Assembly (NCBI GenBank): GCA_008694505.1
Contig: VZDJ01007753.1
Span: 12,898,853 to 12,962,852, forward strand
DNA from: Cyanoderma ruficeps
Taxonomy: Eukaryota; Chordata; Aves; Passeriformes; Timaliidae
DNA length: 64,000 bases
Reading direction: 5' to 3'
Part shown: positions 18,070 to 28,470 of the stretch, one piece after another
Layout: each line of letters starts with the position of its first letter
Numbering within the stretch: the stretch's first letter is position 1
Program-made: the position numbers and the translations under genes
Notes under the pieces: generated by a model
What the model was told of the DNA's origin: nothing
Database searches by the model: none
Seen by the model: only the letters and a program-made list of their open reading frames with translations

Positions 18070-21000
18070 GTGGGTGCCGCGCGGCGCGGCCGGGGGGAGC
18101 GGCGCGGCCGCCGGCCCGGGGACGGAACAGCGAGCGCCGGGAGGCGTGGGCGCGGAGGGCGACGGAGCCCGGCAGCCCCCGGGCTGAGCCAGCGCTGAGC
18201 CTTGCACGGCGTCAGCGCGGCCCTGGGGGGAACCTGCCTTTCTCCACGATCAGCCTCCCTTCCTTCGTTCTCCCCGCCTCCGACTATGGGGTCGCTGTCA
18301 GTTGTGCTTAGGGGTTCCCCGATCCCGTGGCATCCGCTGTCAGGAGCAAGGAAAAAAGGAAGCTGGAGCACAAGCCTATGAGTAGCGGCTGAGGGAGCCT
18401 GGAGGAAAGAAGGCTCAAAAATGACCTTATCACCCTCTCCAAGCGCCTGAAAGGAGGGTGTAGGCAGGTGGGGGTTGGCCTCTTCTCCCAGGCAACCAGC
18501 GACAGGGCGAGAGAACACAGGCTTAGGCTGCAGCAGATGAGGTTTAGGTTGGACATTAGGAAGAATTTCTTCACAGGAAGCATGATTAGAGACTGGAATT
18601 GACTGCCCAGGGAGGTGGTGGTGTTGCTGTCCCTGGAAGTTTTTCAGGGGAGACTGGATGTGGGACTCAGTGCCATGGTCTGGTTGACGTGGTGGTGTTC
18701 GGCCATGGGTTGGCGTCGATGGTCTCAGAGGATTTTCCAACATAAGTGATTCTGCAGTTGAGGTGTACCTGGTGTTGGTTAAACTACTGTAACTGATAGT
18801 CTGGCCTATGAAATGCATTTGGTTTTATGGAACAGTTAGCTGTCCTGCATGCCTCTTTCTTTATAGCAGAGACACCATGAGTGCAAAGGGGAGCTTTGTC
18901 TCCATGTCTGCAAGGAAGATGTGAGATTTGCGTAGTCTTTAGCTGCTTCTTGTCATTTCTTTTGTGTCTTGGCATCAGTCCTCCTGGGAACTGTGTAGGG
19001 CAGTGTGGGCAGCTGGTTCTGCCGTGCCGAGGGGGCAGAGTAGTTCATGTGTCCATGTCCTGGTACTCTGTGGGGTCTCTTCTGCATTCTGGGCTGAAGC
19101 TCCTAAGCACCTTGACTGTAAGGATAGAGAGCTTTAACTGAAGTGGAAGCCAATTTGCAGGATAGGCTCATAAATCGTAAAGCTGGAAAAATAGTACTTA
19201 TGTGTTCGATGCTGACTGCAGTTCCTCAGTCTCTTATAGACTAATGGATAGGTACTTTTCAGACAGACCAGAACTACTGTAAAATTGAGATAAGAGAATT
19301 AAGGCAGGCTATCACCAGAGATGAGGTGGCCTTGTCCAGCCAGTTAGGGATGTAGACACTACTTCCCATGAACAGAATTTGAGCAAAGAACTTAGGAGCC
19401 CTCATGATCAAGCAGAGTAATTGTAAGAAAATGCATGTTTGACAAGATAAACCAAGGAAGAGTAACTATGAATCTGTTGGAGAAGAAAAATCACATCTTT
19501 GTGAAACATTGTACTTGAAATAATGTTCATTGTTAATGGAAGAATTTCTGATATCAGGCATCATGGCTGCTAGTTCAGTTATAAAAATGAGTCTAAAGTG
19601 AATGTAGATAGGCAACTGTTCCTAATGCTGTCAAGAGTCATGGTAAAGAAGAGCTCCTTGCTGTAATAGCCCTTTCTGTGTTTCAGAAGCTTTTCTGACC
19701 CATAAACTACCTAGAGCTCTACAAACATCTGTGGTACCTACTAAGAGGTGTTTTCTTTTAAATTTTGCTCCCCTTTCCACTTGGGAGGCAGTGACTAACA
19801 ACATCTAACATGTTGTTTTACATGCTGAAGTTGACTGGCACATTAGCAAACGGCTTAACCATCAGTTATTTCCTTTGGTTAGCTTAAAGGACCGGTGGTT
19901 ATGTCGGGCAGACATCTCATGCATCTTTTTGGTAAAAACAAGTTCACCTTGATGCAGATTCATCATTGGGTTTGGACAGTAATTAATACTTCCTGATTAT
20001 ATGAATTGCTGCCTGTGCTCTTTTTTAGTATGATACTTGAATCATTTTCACATCTAGTCCAGCTATGCTGCTGCCACTTTTTTTGGCTTTGCAGGTTTCC
20101 TAGGGCAGTTGCTGGGCTTTCCACTTGAATAACTTGCTGCATTTCTTTGTGTCAGTGAAATGAGTGGTGAAAAGATATGCATGTCTCCCAGCCCTGCTGG
20201 GATGTGATGTTCACTGTACTGGAAGTTTGGTATATATTATAATTTTAATTATGCCAACTTCTCATTTGCTGTGTGAGATTCTGAAGCTCAAGCACGAGTT
20301 TCTGGCTGTGCTATTTAAGTTCAGTCTAAAATATGCTGGACTCTTACCAATATGTTTGATTTTTCCCTGTACCCTGAAGTACTGCATAATCTTGTTAGTG
20401 GTGAGAGAAAGCCGTGTAATTATTGTGATTTTACAGATTGCTGGAGGTCTGATCTGTGCAGCACAATGGAGTCGTCAGAAGAGACTGGAGGCACCTCTGC
20501 AGAAGAAAACTACTTTGTGAACTACACCTTCACTGACCGCTCCCACTCAGGCCGTGTGGCCCAGGGGATTATGAAATTATGCTTGGAGGATGAGCTCTTT
20601 GCTGATGTTACAATATCAGTGGAAGGCAAAGAATTCCAGCTGCACCGTTTGGTTCTCTCAGCTCAGAGCTGCTTTTTTCGTTCCATGTTCACTTCCAACC
20701 TAAAGGAGGCCCACAACCGGGTGATTGAGCTGCAGGATGTTAGCGAGAGTGTCTTTCAGCTCCTTGTGGACTATATTTACCATGGAACTGTAAAGCTGAG
20801 GGCAGAGGAGTTGCAGGAAACCTATGAAGTGGCAGACATGTACCAGCTGACTGCCCTTTTTGAAGAGTGCTCTCGTTTTCTGGCCCGTACGGTGCAGGTT
20901 AGAAACTGTCTGCAGGTCATGTGGTTGGCCGATCAACACAGTGACATGGAGCTCTACACAGCTGCCAAACACTGTGCAAAGTCACATTTGTCTCAGCTGC

Positions 21001-24000
21001 AGGAGACAGAGGAGTTCCTACACCTGCCTCTCCGCCTGCTGACAGACATCCTTACAGGTAAGGGGTTTTTGAAACTACCTAGGATGTGGCTGTAGAAAGA
21101 GACTTTCGGAGTCTGATCAGGTAGTGAATGAAATAGATGGAAAGATACAAACTTTCATAATTACTGTCTATTCACACACTTAGCTAAGCAAGGCAGATAC
21201 CTTCATCAGAAAAAGCCCCAAACTATGAATTGTTACTGGAGATGAAACATCTGAGCTATAGAAAAGGGACATACAGGATGCCGGAAATTCACAGCAGTTC
21301 CTGAGTCAACAGGTTAGAAGTGTTGCACGTTTTTTAAACAACTTCCAACAATTTGTTGTATTTTTGTTTGCATTAAAACTAAAACAAAGAAGCCTTATTT
21401 AGAAGTACACGTCTGATGAAAGTCTTTTTAATCCCTTTAGCTCATAATAATTTAACATAGTAATGCAATAACTCAACATCTCTAAGAAGGCTTGAGCACA
21501 TATTTTTAGACTATTGTAGTGTTATTTGCAACTGTATGTAATTGTTAGGATTACTTAGGCACTCAATTGACTGAAATAAAGGCATTGTAACATCTTGAGT
21601 AATACAGTAATTGCCCTTCTTGTAAAGGTAATAGCCTTCCACAGCAATGGGTGCCATGACTCAAAGTTGTGAAGGACATGTCAACACATAAAAAACTTAG
21701 TCCAGTTTCCACCAATCCTTAAAGATCTGCTGCCCTAGTAGGTACAGTCAGTACTTGTTACCTCTCCAGGATGCTGCCGTCACAAGTCCATTCTTCTGCA
21801 GTTGTGTGTCATTGCTAGAGGAAGCAAGAATGTAGAAGCAGCTCATATATCCAAATGTGCATCTTTCTTGCTTTTAATTACTCTTTGTAACTGAGTAAGT
21901 AACTAGACTTTGTGTGTCACGTGTTTTATATGCAGTTGCAAAAATAAACCTATCATGACTGGCTTGTTTGGAGCACTGGCAAATCTATCCAAAAGACCTA
22001 AACTAGCCTTTAGAGTTGATGCTATGCATACGAGGGTCTCTACAGATATTGCATTGAATTATCTCTATTGCATCTGAAGAAATTTAAAGTCAAGAACCTA
22101 CTGAGTATATGTACTGATAGCTCAAAAACTGTGCTAAACTTCGAGTGATTTTGATAACTATGCAGCTAAAGTTTTTAAAGTAAGTTCATCTGAAAAACCT
22201 CTAAAATAATGAAATAAACGTGTAGAGGTCAATCACCTTTAATTTTCTAGGGATTCCACATAAAAACCAGTTTTAGGACTGTGGACTTTAGCACTTGTGG
22301 TCCTAAATCAAAATTGCTCAGTATAACTTTTTTCCATGCATCATCTATTTTCATATGTAGAATCACATTATTCAGCATTTATGCCACAACTTAGCTCATA
22401 AAATGGATTAAAATCTCAAATACTTCCCAACTGCTGGTAGGAAAAATCCTTTTATTTTGCCTTTCCTGCATCTTCGTTTAGTTAATGGAAAATTAAACAG
22501 AGGGAACTTTCAGTAGCAAGGATTAAAATTAATTTAATGAAATAGTAATTTATTAAGTTTACTTTCTGTTGCATTCTAGGACCAATTTCAAAAACTTTTT
22601 TTTTTTTTCATTTAAGCACTACATGTGATAGTTAGCTTATGGGAATCCTTTTAAACAGAGTTGAAATACCTGCTTTTGTGCCACACTCTTTCTGCTCCCT
22701 TCCACTATAGAGAAAAGCATTGGAATTTGTCTGGTGCCTTCAGCATCATTGGATTCAGAGCTTGTCATGAGAATAGACTGCAAAATCAGAGAGTCTTCAT
22801 AGGGGAGCTTCTCAATGAACACAGGCATAATTGCTGGCTTTCAAACTGGAAGGAAATACCTAAAATCTTTTAGGTAACGTAGTGATGATGATAATGGAAG
22901 ACTTTGTGGCTTAACCAAAACTTCCAGTTATGTCTGGGAAGAGATTTAAATCTGATGTGGTCTGTGGAGTGTGTCACACGGCTAAGAAAAGCTCTAACAG
23001 CTCATTGGGGATTTCCAAATGTTAAGAGGATAGCAGCAACACCAGATGTTCAGGCATGAGGGTCAGCTGCCTGACAGCACTCAGAAATGTTTTGAAGATG
23101 ACTTTTGCTAGACAGGTTTCTGCCAGAAAGAAAGGCAGGCACTGAAATTCTCAGTAACATAATCTTTTTGCCTAAATGATTAAATAAGACAGTATTTGTC
23201 ATCATCATACAGCATAAATTCTCTTTCCTGTCCTCTTTCTCTTGGACATGGATTCCTGAATAGGTTGCGGAATCATCCAAAGTGCTTAAGATCTGACAGC
23301 TCTGTCTTATTATAGTTACCCAAATTAATTTCATGTAGTTGGTTGGCTGGCAGTGCTGATCATGCCTGGAAAAATCTATAAACACCTGTGTCTGTTTTTC
23401 CTCTCTGGAAGGTAGAGTTTATGGTGGGAATGGGGCGAGGCAGCTGCAGGAAAAGGGTGTTCCTGAGTACATACACCTTTGTCTAGATATCATAACTGCC
23501 TTTCTGTCCCCGAACTGCAGATGGCGTTCCATGTTCTCAGAATCCAACGGTTGCCATAGAAACCTGGATCAACTTCAACAAGGAGGAGCGAGCGGGCTTT
23601 TCAGAGACACTGCGATCGAGTCTGAAGGTATAAAAAGACCTTATGTTCCGGGGCTGATGTAGCACTTGCTGGTTTCACACTTCTCAGGGCAGGGTATTCT
23701 GCTCACAGGTGTGACTTGAAAGTCACAGAACACAAATGTCATTGAAATTCATGGTGCTTGTGAGAGAATACCTTCAGTGTGATAAATAGCAACCCCACTG
23801 ACAGCTTTTTTTTTCATTTAACCTGAGGCTGCTTTCACTGGTGATTGGAGCAGTGCCACAGATAACTTATTTCACCTCAGTTACCAAATAAACTGTTCAG
23901 AAATCCATGTTTGGCATTCCCCTTGTAGCAACTGTACTTCATCAGTGATGTAACTGACCCTCACCTAAACCATGAACACTTGTGTTCCAGTGACATCTGT

Positions 24001-25071
24001 GGCTATTATACTGTGTCAGATATGAATGGTATCTTGAAAAGGTCTTGAGGCTCTGAATCCTGAATGTTCTAGGGTGGGAGGACTTGGGAAGGAGGTTATA
24101 CACCTGAGGCCCACAGGTGGGTCCTGAACTGAAAAATTCAGTCTTGAGCATCACTGATGTTTGTGTGAACAGATCTATTTCTGCTGACACACACTTCTAC
24201 TTTCGCTCAGGTGATTGGAGAAAACGTCCACATCTACCTGATTGGAAAGGAGTCGTCACGTACCCATTCCCTGGCGGTCTCTCTGCACTGTGCTGACGAT
24301 GACTCCATCAGTGTCAGTGGCCAGAACAGCCTGTGTCACCAGATCACCGCCGCCTGCAAGCACGGCAGTGACCTGTACGTCGTCGGTGGCTCCATTCCAC
24401 GACGCATGTGGAAATGCAACAATGCGACTATAGATTGGGAGTGGTGTGCTCCTCTGCCCCGTGACCGGCTCCAGCACACCCTCGTCTCCGTGCCAAGCAA
24501 GGATGCAATATATTCGCTGGGGGGGAAAACTCTACAGGACACTCTCTCTAATGCTGTCATATATTACAGAGTACGAGACAACGTCTGGACAGAGACCAGC
24601 CAGTTGGAAGTGGCAGTCTCTGGAGCTGCAGGGGTGAACCTTAATGGTGTCATTTACCTGCTGGGCGGGGAGGAAAACGATTTAGACTTCTTCACCAAGC
24701 CTTCTCGGCTCATCCAGTGCTATGATACCAACACGGAGAAATGCCACGTGAAGCCATATGTACTGCCTTTCGCAGGGCGCATGCACGCTGCTGTGCACAA
24801 GGATGTGGTGTTCATTGTGGCCGAGGGGGATTCGCTGCTCTGCTACAATCCCCTGCTGGATAGCTTCACCCGGCTGTGCCTCCCAGATGCCTGGAGCTCA
24901 GTACCATCCCTCTGGAAAATTGCCAGCTGCAATGGCAGCATCTACGTCTTTCGCGACCGCTATAAAAAGGGCGATGCAAATACTTTCAAACTTAACCCAG
25001 CCACCTCTGTTGTAACAGTCACAAGTGGCATCAAAGTGCTGCTCACTAACCTGCAGTTTGTCCTGGCCTAA
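18051..25071 (+). CDS. KBTBD4: Kelch repeat and BTB domain-containing protein 4 (CUL3 adaptor)
   Basis: Four coding exons with GT-AG junctions join in frame: 18051-18069, 20437-21057, 23521-23627 and 24211-25071, giving 535 residues. The BTB domain is at about 59-165 (ELFADVTISVEGKEFQLHR, then SCFFRSMFTSNLKEAHN). A BACK region follows (about 165-250), then Kelch-type beta-propeller repeats from about 270 to the end (LYVVGGSIPRRMW, IYSLGGKTLQDTL, IYLLGGEENDLDF). The family acts as a substrate adaptor of a CUL3-RING ubiquitin ligase. The IPRRMW loop corresponds to the site of recurrent small in-frame insertions in human medulloblastoma; here it is wild-type. Two starts are possible: MKGGAAD in exon 1, or MESSEE at residue 17 in exon 2, giving 519 residues. 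Both forms are known in mammals. The poly(A) signal is at 25828-25833. Confidence 0.96.
18070..20436 (+). other. KBTBD4: KBTBD4 intron 1
   Basis: Bounded by GTGGGT at 18070 and TTACAG ending at 20436. The first 250 bp still belong to the CpG island. A CR1 fragment occupies about 18361-18757. The remainder holds nothing assignable. The in-frame extension upstream of exon 2 (from 20352) is intronic and unlike the family. Confidence 0.8.
18361..18757 (+). mobile_element. CR1 LINE 3' fragment
   Basis: The plus-strand text follows the CR1 3' region. It runs from a GCTGGAGCAC-like stretch through GCTGAGGGAGCCTGG, AGGTTTAGGTTGGACATTAG, GAAGAATTTCTTCAC and TGCCCAGGGAGGTGGTGG to a TTTTCCAACATAAGTGATTC-type tail. 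This encodes the last residues of ORF2 plus the 3' UTR. It is 5' truncated, as most avian CR1 copies are, and sits in KBTBD4 intron 1 in the sense orientation. Confidence 0.88.
21058..23520 (+). other. KBTBD4: KBTBD4 intron 2
   Basis: Bounded by GTAAGG at 21058 and CTGCAG ending at 23520. It is AT-rich with no recognised repeat or exon. Short open frames within it have no family resemblance. Confidence 0.8.
23628..24210 (+). other. KBTBD4: KBTBD4 intron 3
   Basis: Bounded by GTATAA at 23628 and GCTCAG ending at 24210, between the BACK-region exon and the Kelch exon. Nothing else is recognised in it. Confidence 0.8.
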
Positions 25072-25827
25072 ACAGGCCTGGTGATAGAACACAGCAACAA
25101 GTGTCTTGCTGGGCAGCTCGAAGACACCTATGACCCTCAGCACCAGTTCCAATTACTACAGGCTCACATGCAGTAAAGACCCCATCCTCTGTACTTGTGG
25201 AGAGGAAGTACAGGCTTTCTGACTGTGGGCCTGTTCTTTTACATAGCACTGTCAAAATTGTATTGAACTATTGTATCTTAGATTTCAGATGGACTAAATA
25301 CTGTTACTTTGATTGCTTGATGATAAGCTGCTTGATTTTGAGGCCCAAACAGCAGCAAATGGCTATTTTAACCTGGAACCAATCGACCATTAAAAAATCC
25401 TGTGGCATATGGAGAGCATTCTCCTTGGCCCAGACTGCTAATTTTAACTGCCTCGGAGACTGCGTGTTGCTGCTGTGTCAGTCACAGAATTAGATGTGCA
25501 CTGTGTCCCCCAGGGATGCCCCCATTTAAACATTTCTGTGTCCTACTGCAGAAGGAGGGCCTGGCAGACAGATTCCAGAACTGGCTCCAGGACCCTTAGG
25601 TTGCATTCAGCACTTCTCCTAGAGGAGTGGTAACCAACTGAGTACTTGCTTACTGCTCTGTCATCACCTAGTATAAAGAGGGAGATCATTTTTAGAGCAT
25701 TGGCTTCCTTTACTGTACAGGAAATCCCCACCTGTAATTATAACATAGTGTTGGTGAAAAGACAGAAATAAGACCACTTCCTCCTACCCCTCTCTGTTGG
25801 CACTGTAACCCTTTGGGTAAGAATCTG

Positions 25828-25833
25828 AATAAA
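25828..25833 (+). terminator. KBTBD4: KBTBD4 poly(A) signal
   Basis: AATAAA about 760 bp after the KBTBD4 stop, followed by a T-rich stretch. It lies about 200 bp from the opposing PTPMT1 poly(A) signal. Confidence 0.65.
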
Positions 25834-26034
25834 GTCTCTACTGAGACAAAGTATTTTGTTTTTTTCTCTTTGCTTCAAATACAAATGTTCTTTGAACTTC
25901 CTGTGGATTGCAGTTCTGCTCAGCACTGATGTGTGGAAAAGAACTATGGGGCTCCAAGAGATCTAGGATATTAGCCATAAGGAAAGAAAGCTTTAATGAA
26001 ACAGCCCTATTTCCCCTTTACTGTAAAACTGCTC

Positions 26035-26040
26035 TTTATT
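26035..26040 (-). terminator. PTPMT1: PTPMT1 poly(A) signal
   Basis: TTTATT on the plus strand gives AATAAA on the minus strand, 94 bp past the PTPMT1 stop codon. PTPMT1 and KBTBD4 therefore end tail to tail with little space between them. Confidence 0.6.
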
Positions 26041-26133
26041 GATGGTCAAGAATGAAAACGCTTAAGCTTTTGTTAGATCATAAAAACTATTTTAATAGCA
26101 GCTGAGATGAGGATTTTGATAGTTCCTACTAAG

Positions 26134-28150
26134 TCATGCAGTCCTCTCAGTGATCATGTTCCTGTGAAATTTCTCCAGGACCTGGACTTGCCTGTGTCGA
26201 ATGAGGATGTGGGGACGAATCTTGGCAATGGCCTCTATTGCTTCCTGAGGGCTCCAGTGATGCAGCTGAGAAGGCAGAAACCCAGCAAGTGAAAATTCAT
26301 TCCATCTTTGCACCAGTTAATGGAACCCTCCTGGAGGCTACAGGCAATATTAGAGGTGTTAGAAAGCTTGCTGCTGCTCTGCCCCTTAGGTTCACTTGAT
26401 GTTCCTCTCAGAGAGGCCTGCAAGTCACACATTCATTAAATGAGTCCCTCAGTTAAAGAGGAATGGCTGCTGCCTGCACCCTCCACTTTCCATCTCGCTC
26501 ACTCTTCCTTCATATTGTGAATAGTTTCCTGTCTAGTTTCCCCACTAGACAGAGCAAAAGTGCAGCTTCTTTTTTTTAAAGAAATCTCTACTGGTACTCC
26601 CATTGCATTTCTGCACTTAGTGAGAAAAAATTTCTCTTCAACACTAATGGAAAATTTTCCAGGGAGCGCTTAATAACACCAAGGGAAGAATCCACAGGTG
26701 AGATTTTGTTCTTAGTGCTGGCTTCCCCAGTTGGGTTGGTAGAGGAACTCAGAAAACAAGTCAGTTCTCTTGATCCTGAATTATATTTATGAAAAAGTGT
26801 AGGAAGGCTTACCACTCCAGTGAACCAAGGAGAAAATGCAAACAACAAAAATAGATGTTTATCTGCTCAGTGAACCTGCGCTCATGAGTGACTGGTTATT
26901 CTCACCTCAATCACAGAAAGAATTAAGCAGAATAATTAAAATTTTGCATTTGCATGCAAAACAATGAGGTAAGTTTGAGGCCTCTCTTAAAATGGGTGTC
27001 CAAGCTCTGTAAAATCATGGAATATTAACCTGTACGTGCTCAGGTTTCCTGAGCAAGAGTTAACTATAAAGTTTGCCTGCATTTTATTTCCATTTTTTAA
27101 TGAAAATTAACTCTATTTAGCAGAGATTCCTGACCTGCATTAAGTATGCTGCCACCATGGTGGCACTGCGGGAGCGTCCCGCCTTGCAGTGCACATAGAC
27201 GCTGTTACCGCGGGCTCGGTGTCTCAGGATGAACTCCACACTCTTGTGCAGGTTTTCCAAGGTGGGGACTCCAGTTAGATCCACAGTGCCCAGACGCAGT
27301 TGCTCCACTCCCATTGCCTCCCATTCCTGTAACAGACATAGCAGATTTGGTCAGGGAACTTCTGGGTTGGTTTTTTTACTGAAAGAAACTCAGAACCTGT
27401 TGAGACCATTGAGAAATTCAGAGAGGCTTTGAATGTCAATCCTTCAAATCAGATGTGTGAAAACTCAGTGCTGGCCATCAGAAGGTAGTAGTTAAAGGGG
27501 ACTGCAAAAATGTGTTTCATCTAAAGGAAGAGGGAGGTTGGGATCTCTTCCCAACCCAAAGGCATTCTGTATAGTGATGTACGTTCCACGCTCCCTGTCT
27601 TTCCCTGCCACTGCAGCTGCAGTTCACTCGCATGTTCACGTTTTACTACTTTGTCGCGTAGTTTTAAAGTCGGCTTAGGTACGAGTAGTCCCGTCTTTAC
27701 TGCCACAGGAGTTGCCGGTCGCTGCCGGGATGACGGCAGGAGGCGGCTAAAACCTCACCTGTGCCGGGACAGACAGCGACACGAGAACCGTCCGGGGTGG
27801 GGGGGACACCAGCAGTCCCGGGGCTCACCTGGGGGGAAAAACATAGGAACCGGGTCTCGTAGTCCTCGGTGAGGGTGACCACGCCGCGCACGTTCTCCTC
27901 CGCCACCAGCTGCGGGCACAGGCACCGTCAGGGACCTCCGTTCCTCCCGGCCCGGCCCGCCCCGCGGCACCCGCCTTACCCTGCGGATGCGCCCCCGGAG
28001 CGGCAGCGCCCCGAGCAGCACGACCTCGTCGATGCGGTGGAACCAGGGCCGGCGGGACCCGGGCAGGCGCGCCCGCGCCACCGTGTACAGCAGCGACGGG
28101 TAGAAGAACAGCCGCGCCGCGCCGGCGCCCAGCGCCTCCACCAGCCCCAT
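26134..28150 (-). CDS. PTPMT1: Protein tyrosine phosphatase, mitochondrial 1 (phosphatidylglycerophosphatase)
   Basis: Four coding exons on the minus strand join in frame to 191 residues: 28150-27980, 27909-27829, 27326-27135 and 26265-26134, all GT-AG. The N-terminus (MGLVEALGAGAARLFFYPSL) is a hydrophobic, basic mitochondrial signal. Conserved landmarks are WFHRIDEVVLLGALPLR, ENVRGVVTLTEDYETRFLC, the WEAMGVEQLRLGTVD segment, and the dual-specificity P-loop VHCKAGRSRSAT with catalytic Cys near residue 131. The last exon reads HHWSPQEAIEAIAKIRPHI and ends RNMITERTA. The enzyme dephosphorylates phosphatidylglycerophosphate on the matrix face of the inner membrane, a step in cardiolipin synthesis. 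Length is slightly below human (201), with a shorter C-terminus. It diverges from CELF1 across a CpG island. All catalytic residues are intact. Confidence 0.96.
26266..27134 (-). other. PTPMT1: PTPMT1 intron 3
   Basis: Lies between the phosphatase P-loop exon (donor GTCAGG, minus strand) and the final exon (acceptor TTCTCAG). It is AT-rich, with no recognised repeat. Confidence 0.8.
27327..27828 (-). other. PTPMT1: PTPMT1 intron 2
   Basis: Lies between exon 2 (donor GTGAGC on the minus strand) and exon 3 (acceptor TTACAG). GC content rises steeply towards the exon 2 side, where the CpG island begins. Confidence 0.8.
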
Positions 28151-28386
28151 GCGCGCCGAGGCCGCGCCGCGCCGGGGCGGGCCGGGCCGACGGGCGGGAG
28201 AGCGCCGCGGACGCGCGCACAGAGCGTCACCAGAGGGAACGCTGGCGGCGGGGTCGGGCCGCGGGCGGGAGGGGCCCGGCGGGGCCGGAGCGGGGCGGGG
28301 CCAGGCGGGGCGCGGCGGGGCCGACGACACGGGGGGGGCGGATGCACCGCCCCGGCCCCCCCACGCCGCGCCCGCCGTGGTCTCTC

Positions 28387-28406
28387 CCGGAAGCGCCGCC
28401 ATCTTG
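28387..28406 (+). promoter_or_regulatory. CELF1: Paired ETS and YY1-type motifs at the CELF1 transcription start
   Basis: CCGGAAG followed at once by GCCGCCATCTTG. In TATA-less CpG-island promoters, YY1 sites of this form typically sit just downstream of the start site with ETS sites just upstream. That places the CELF1 start near 28390. The motifs are seen; the function is inferred. Confidence 0.6.
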
Positions 28407-28470
28407 CAGAGCCGGCCCGAGGCGGCGCAGGGAGCGGAGCGGAGCGGGGCACGGGCGGATCTCGGGGCAG
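28395..28470 (+). other. CELF1: CELF1 noncoding first exon (candidate)
   Basis: GC-rich sequence ending CTCGGGGCAG, followed by a GTGAGG donor at 28471. It begins at the YY1-type motif. It has no start codon that could join to the CELF1 frame, so it would be 5' UTR. A second possible donor (GCGCAG followed by GTAACG) is at 28586/28587 and could define a longer or alternative first exon. Exact ends need transcript evidence. Confidence 0.5.

Noticed and set aside
20352..20436. In-frame extension upstream of KBTBD4 exon 2 with its own ATG
   Set aside because: A clear TTACAG acceptor ends at 20436, and joining to exon 1 restores a family-like N-terminus. The extension has no resemblance to KBTBD4.
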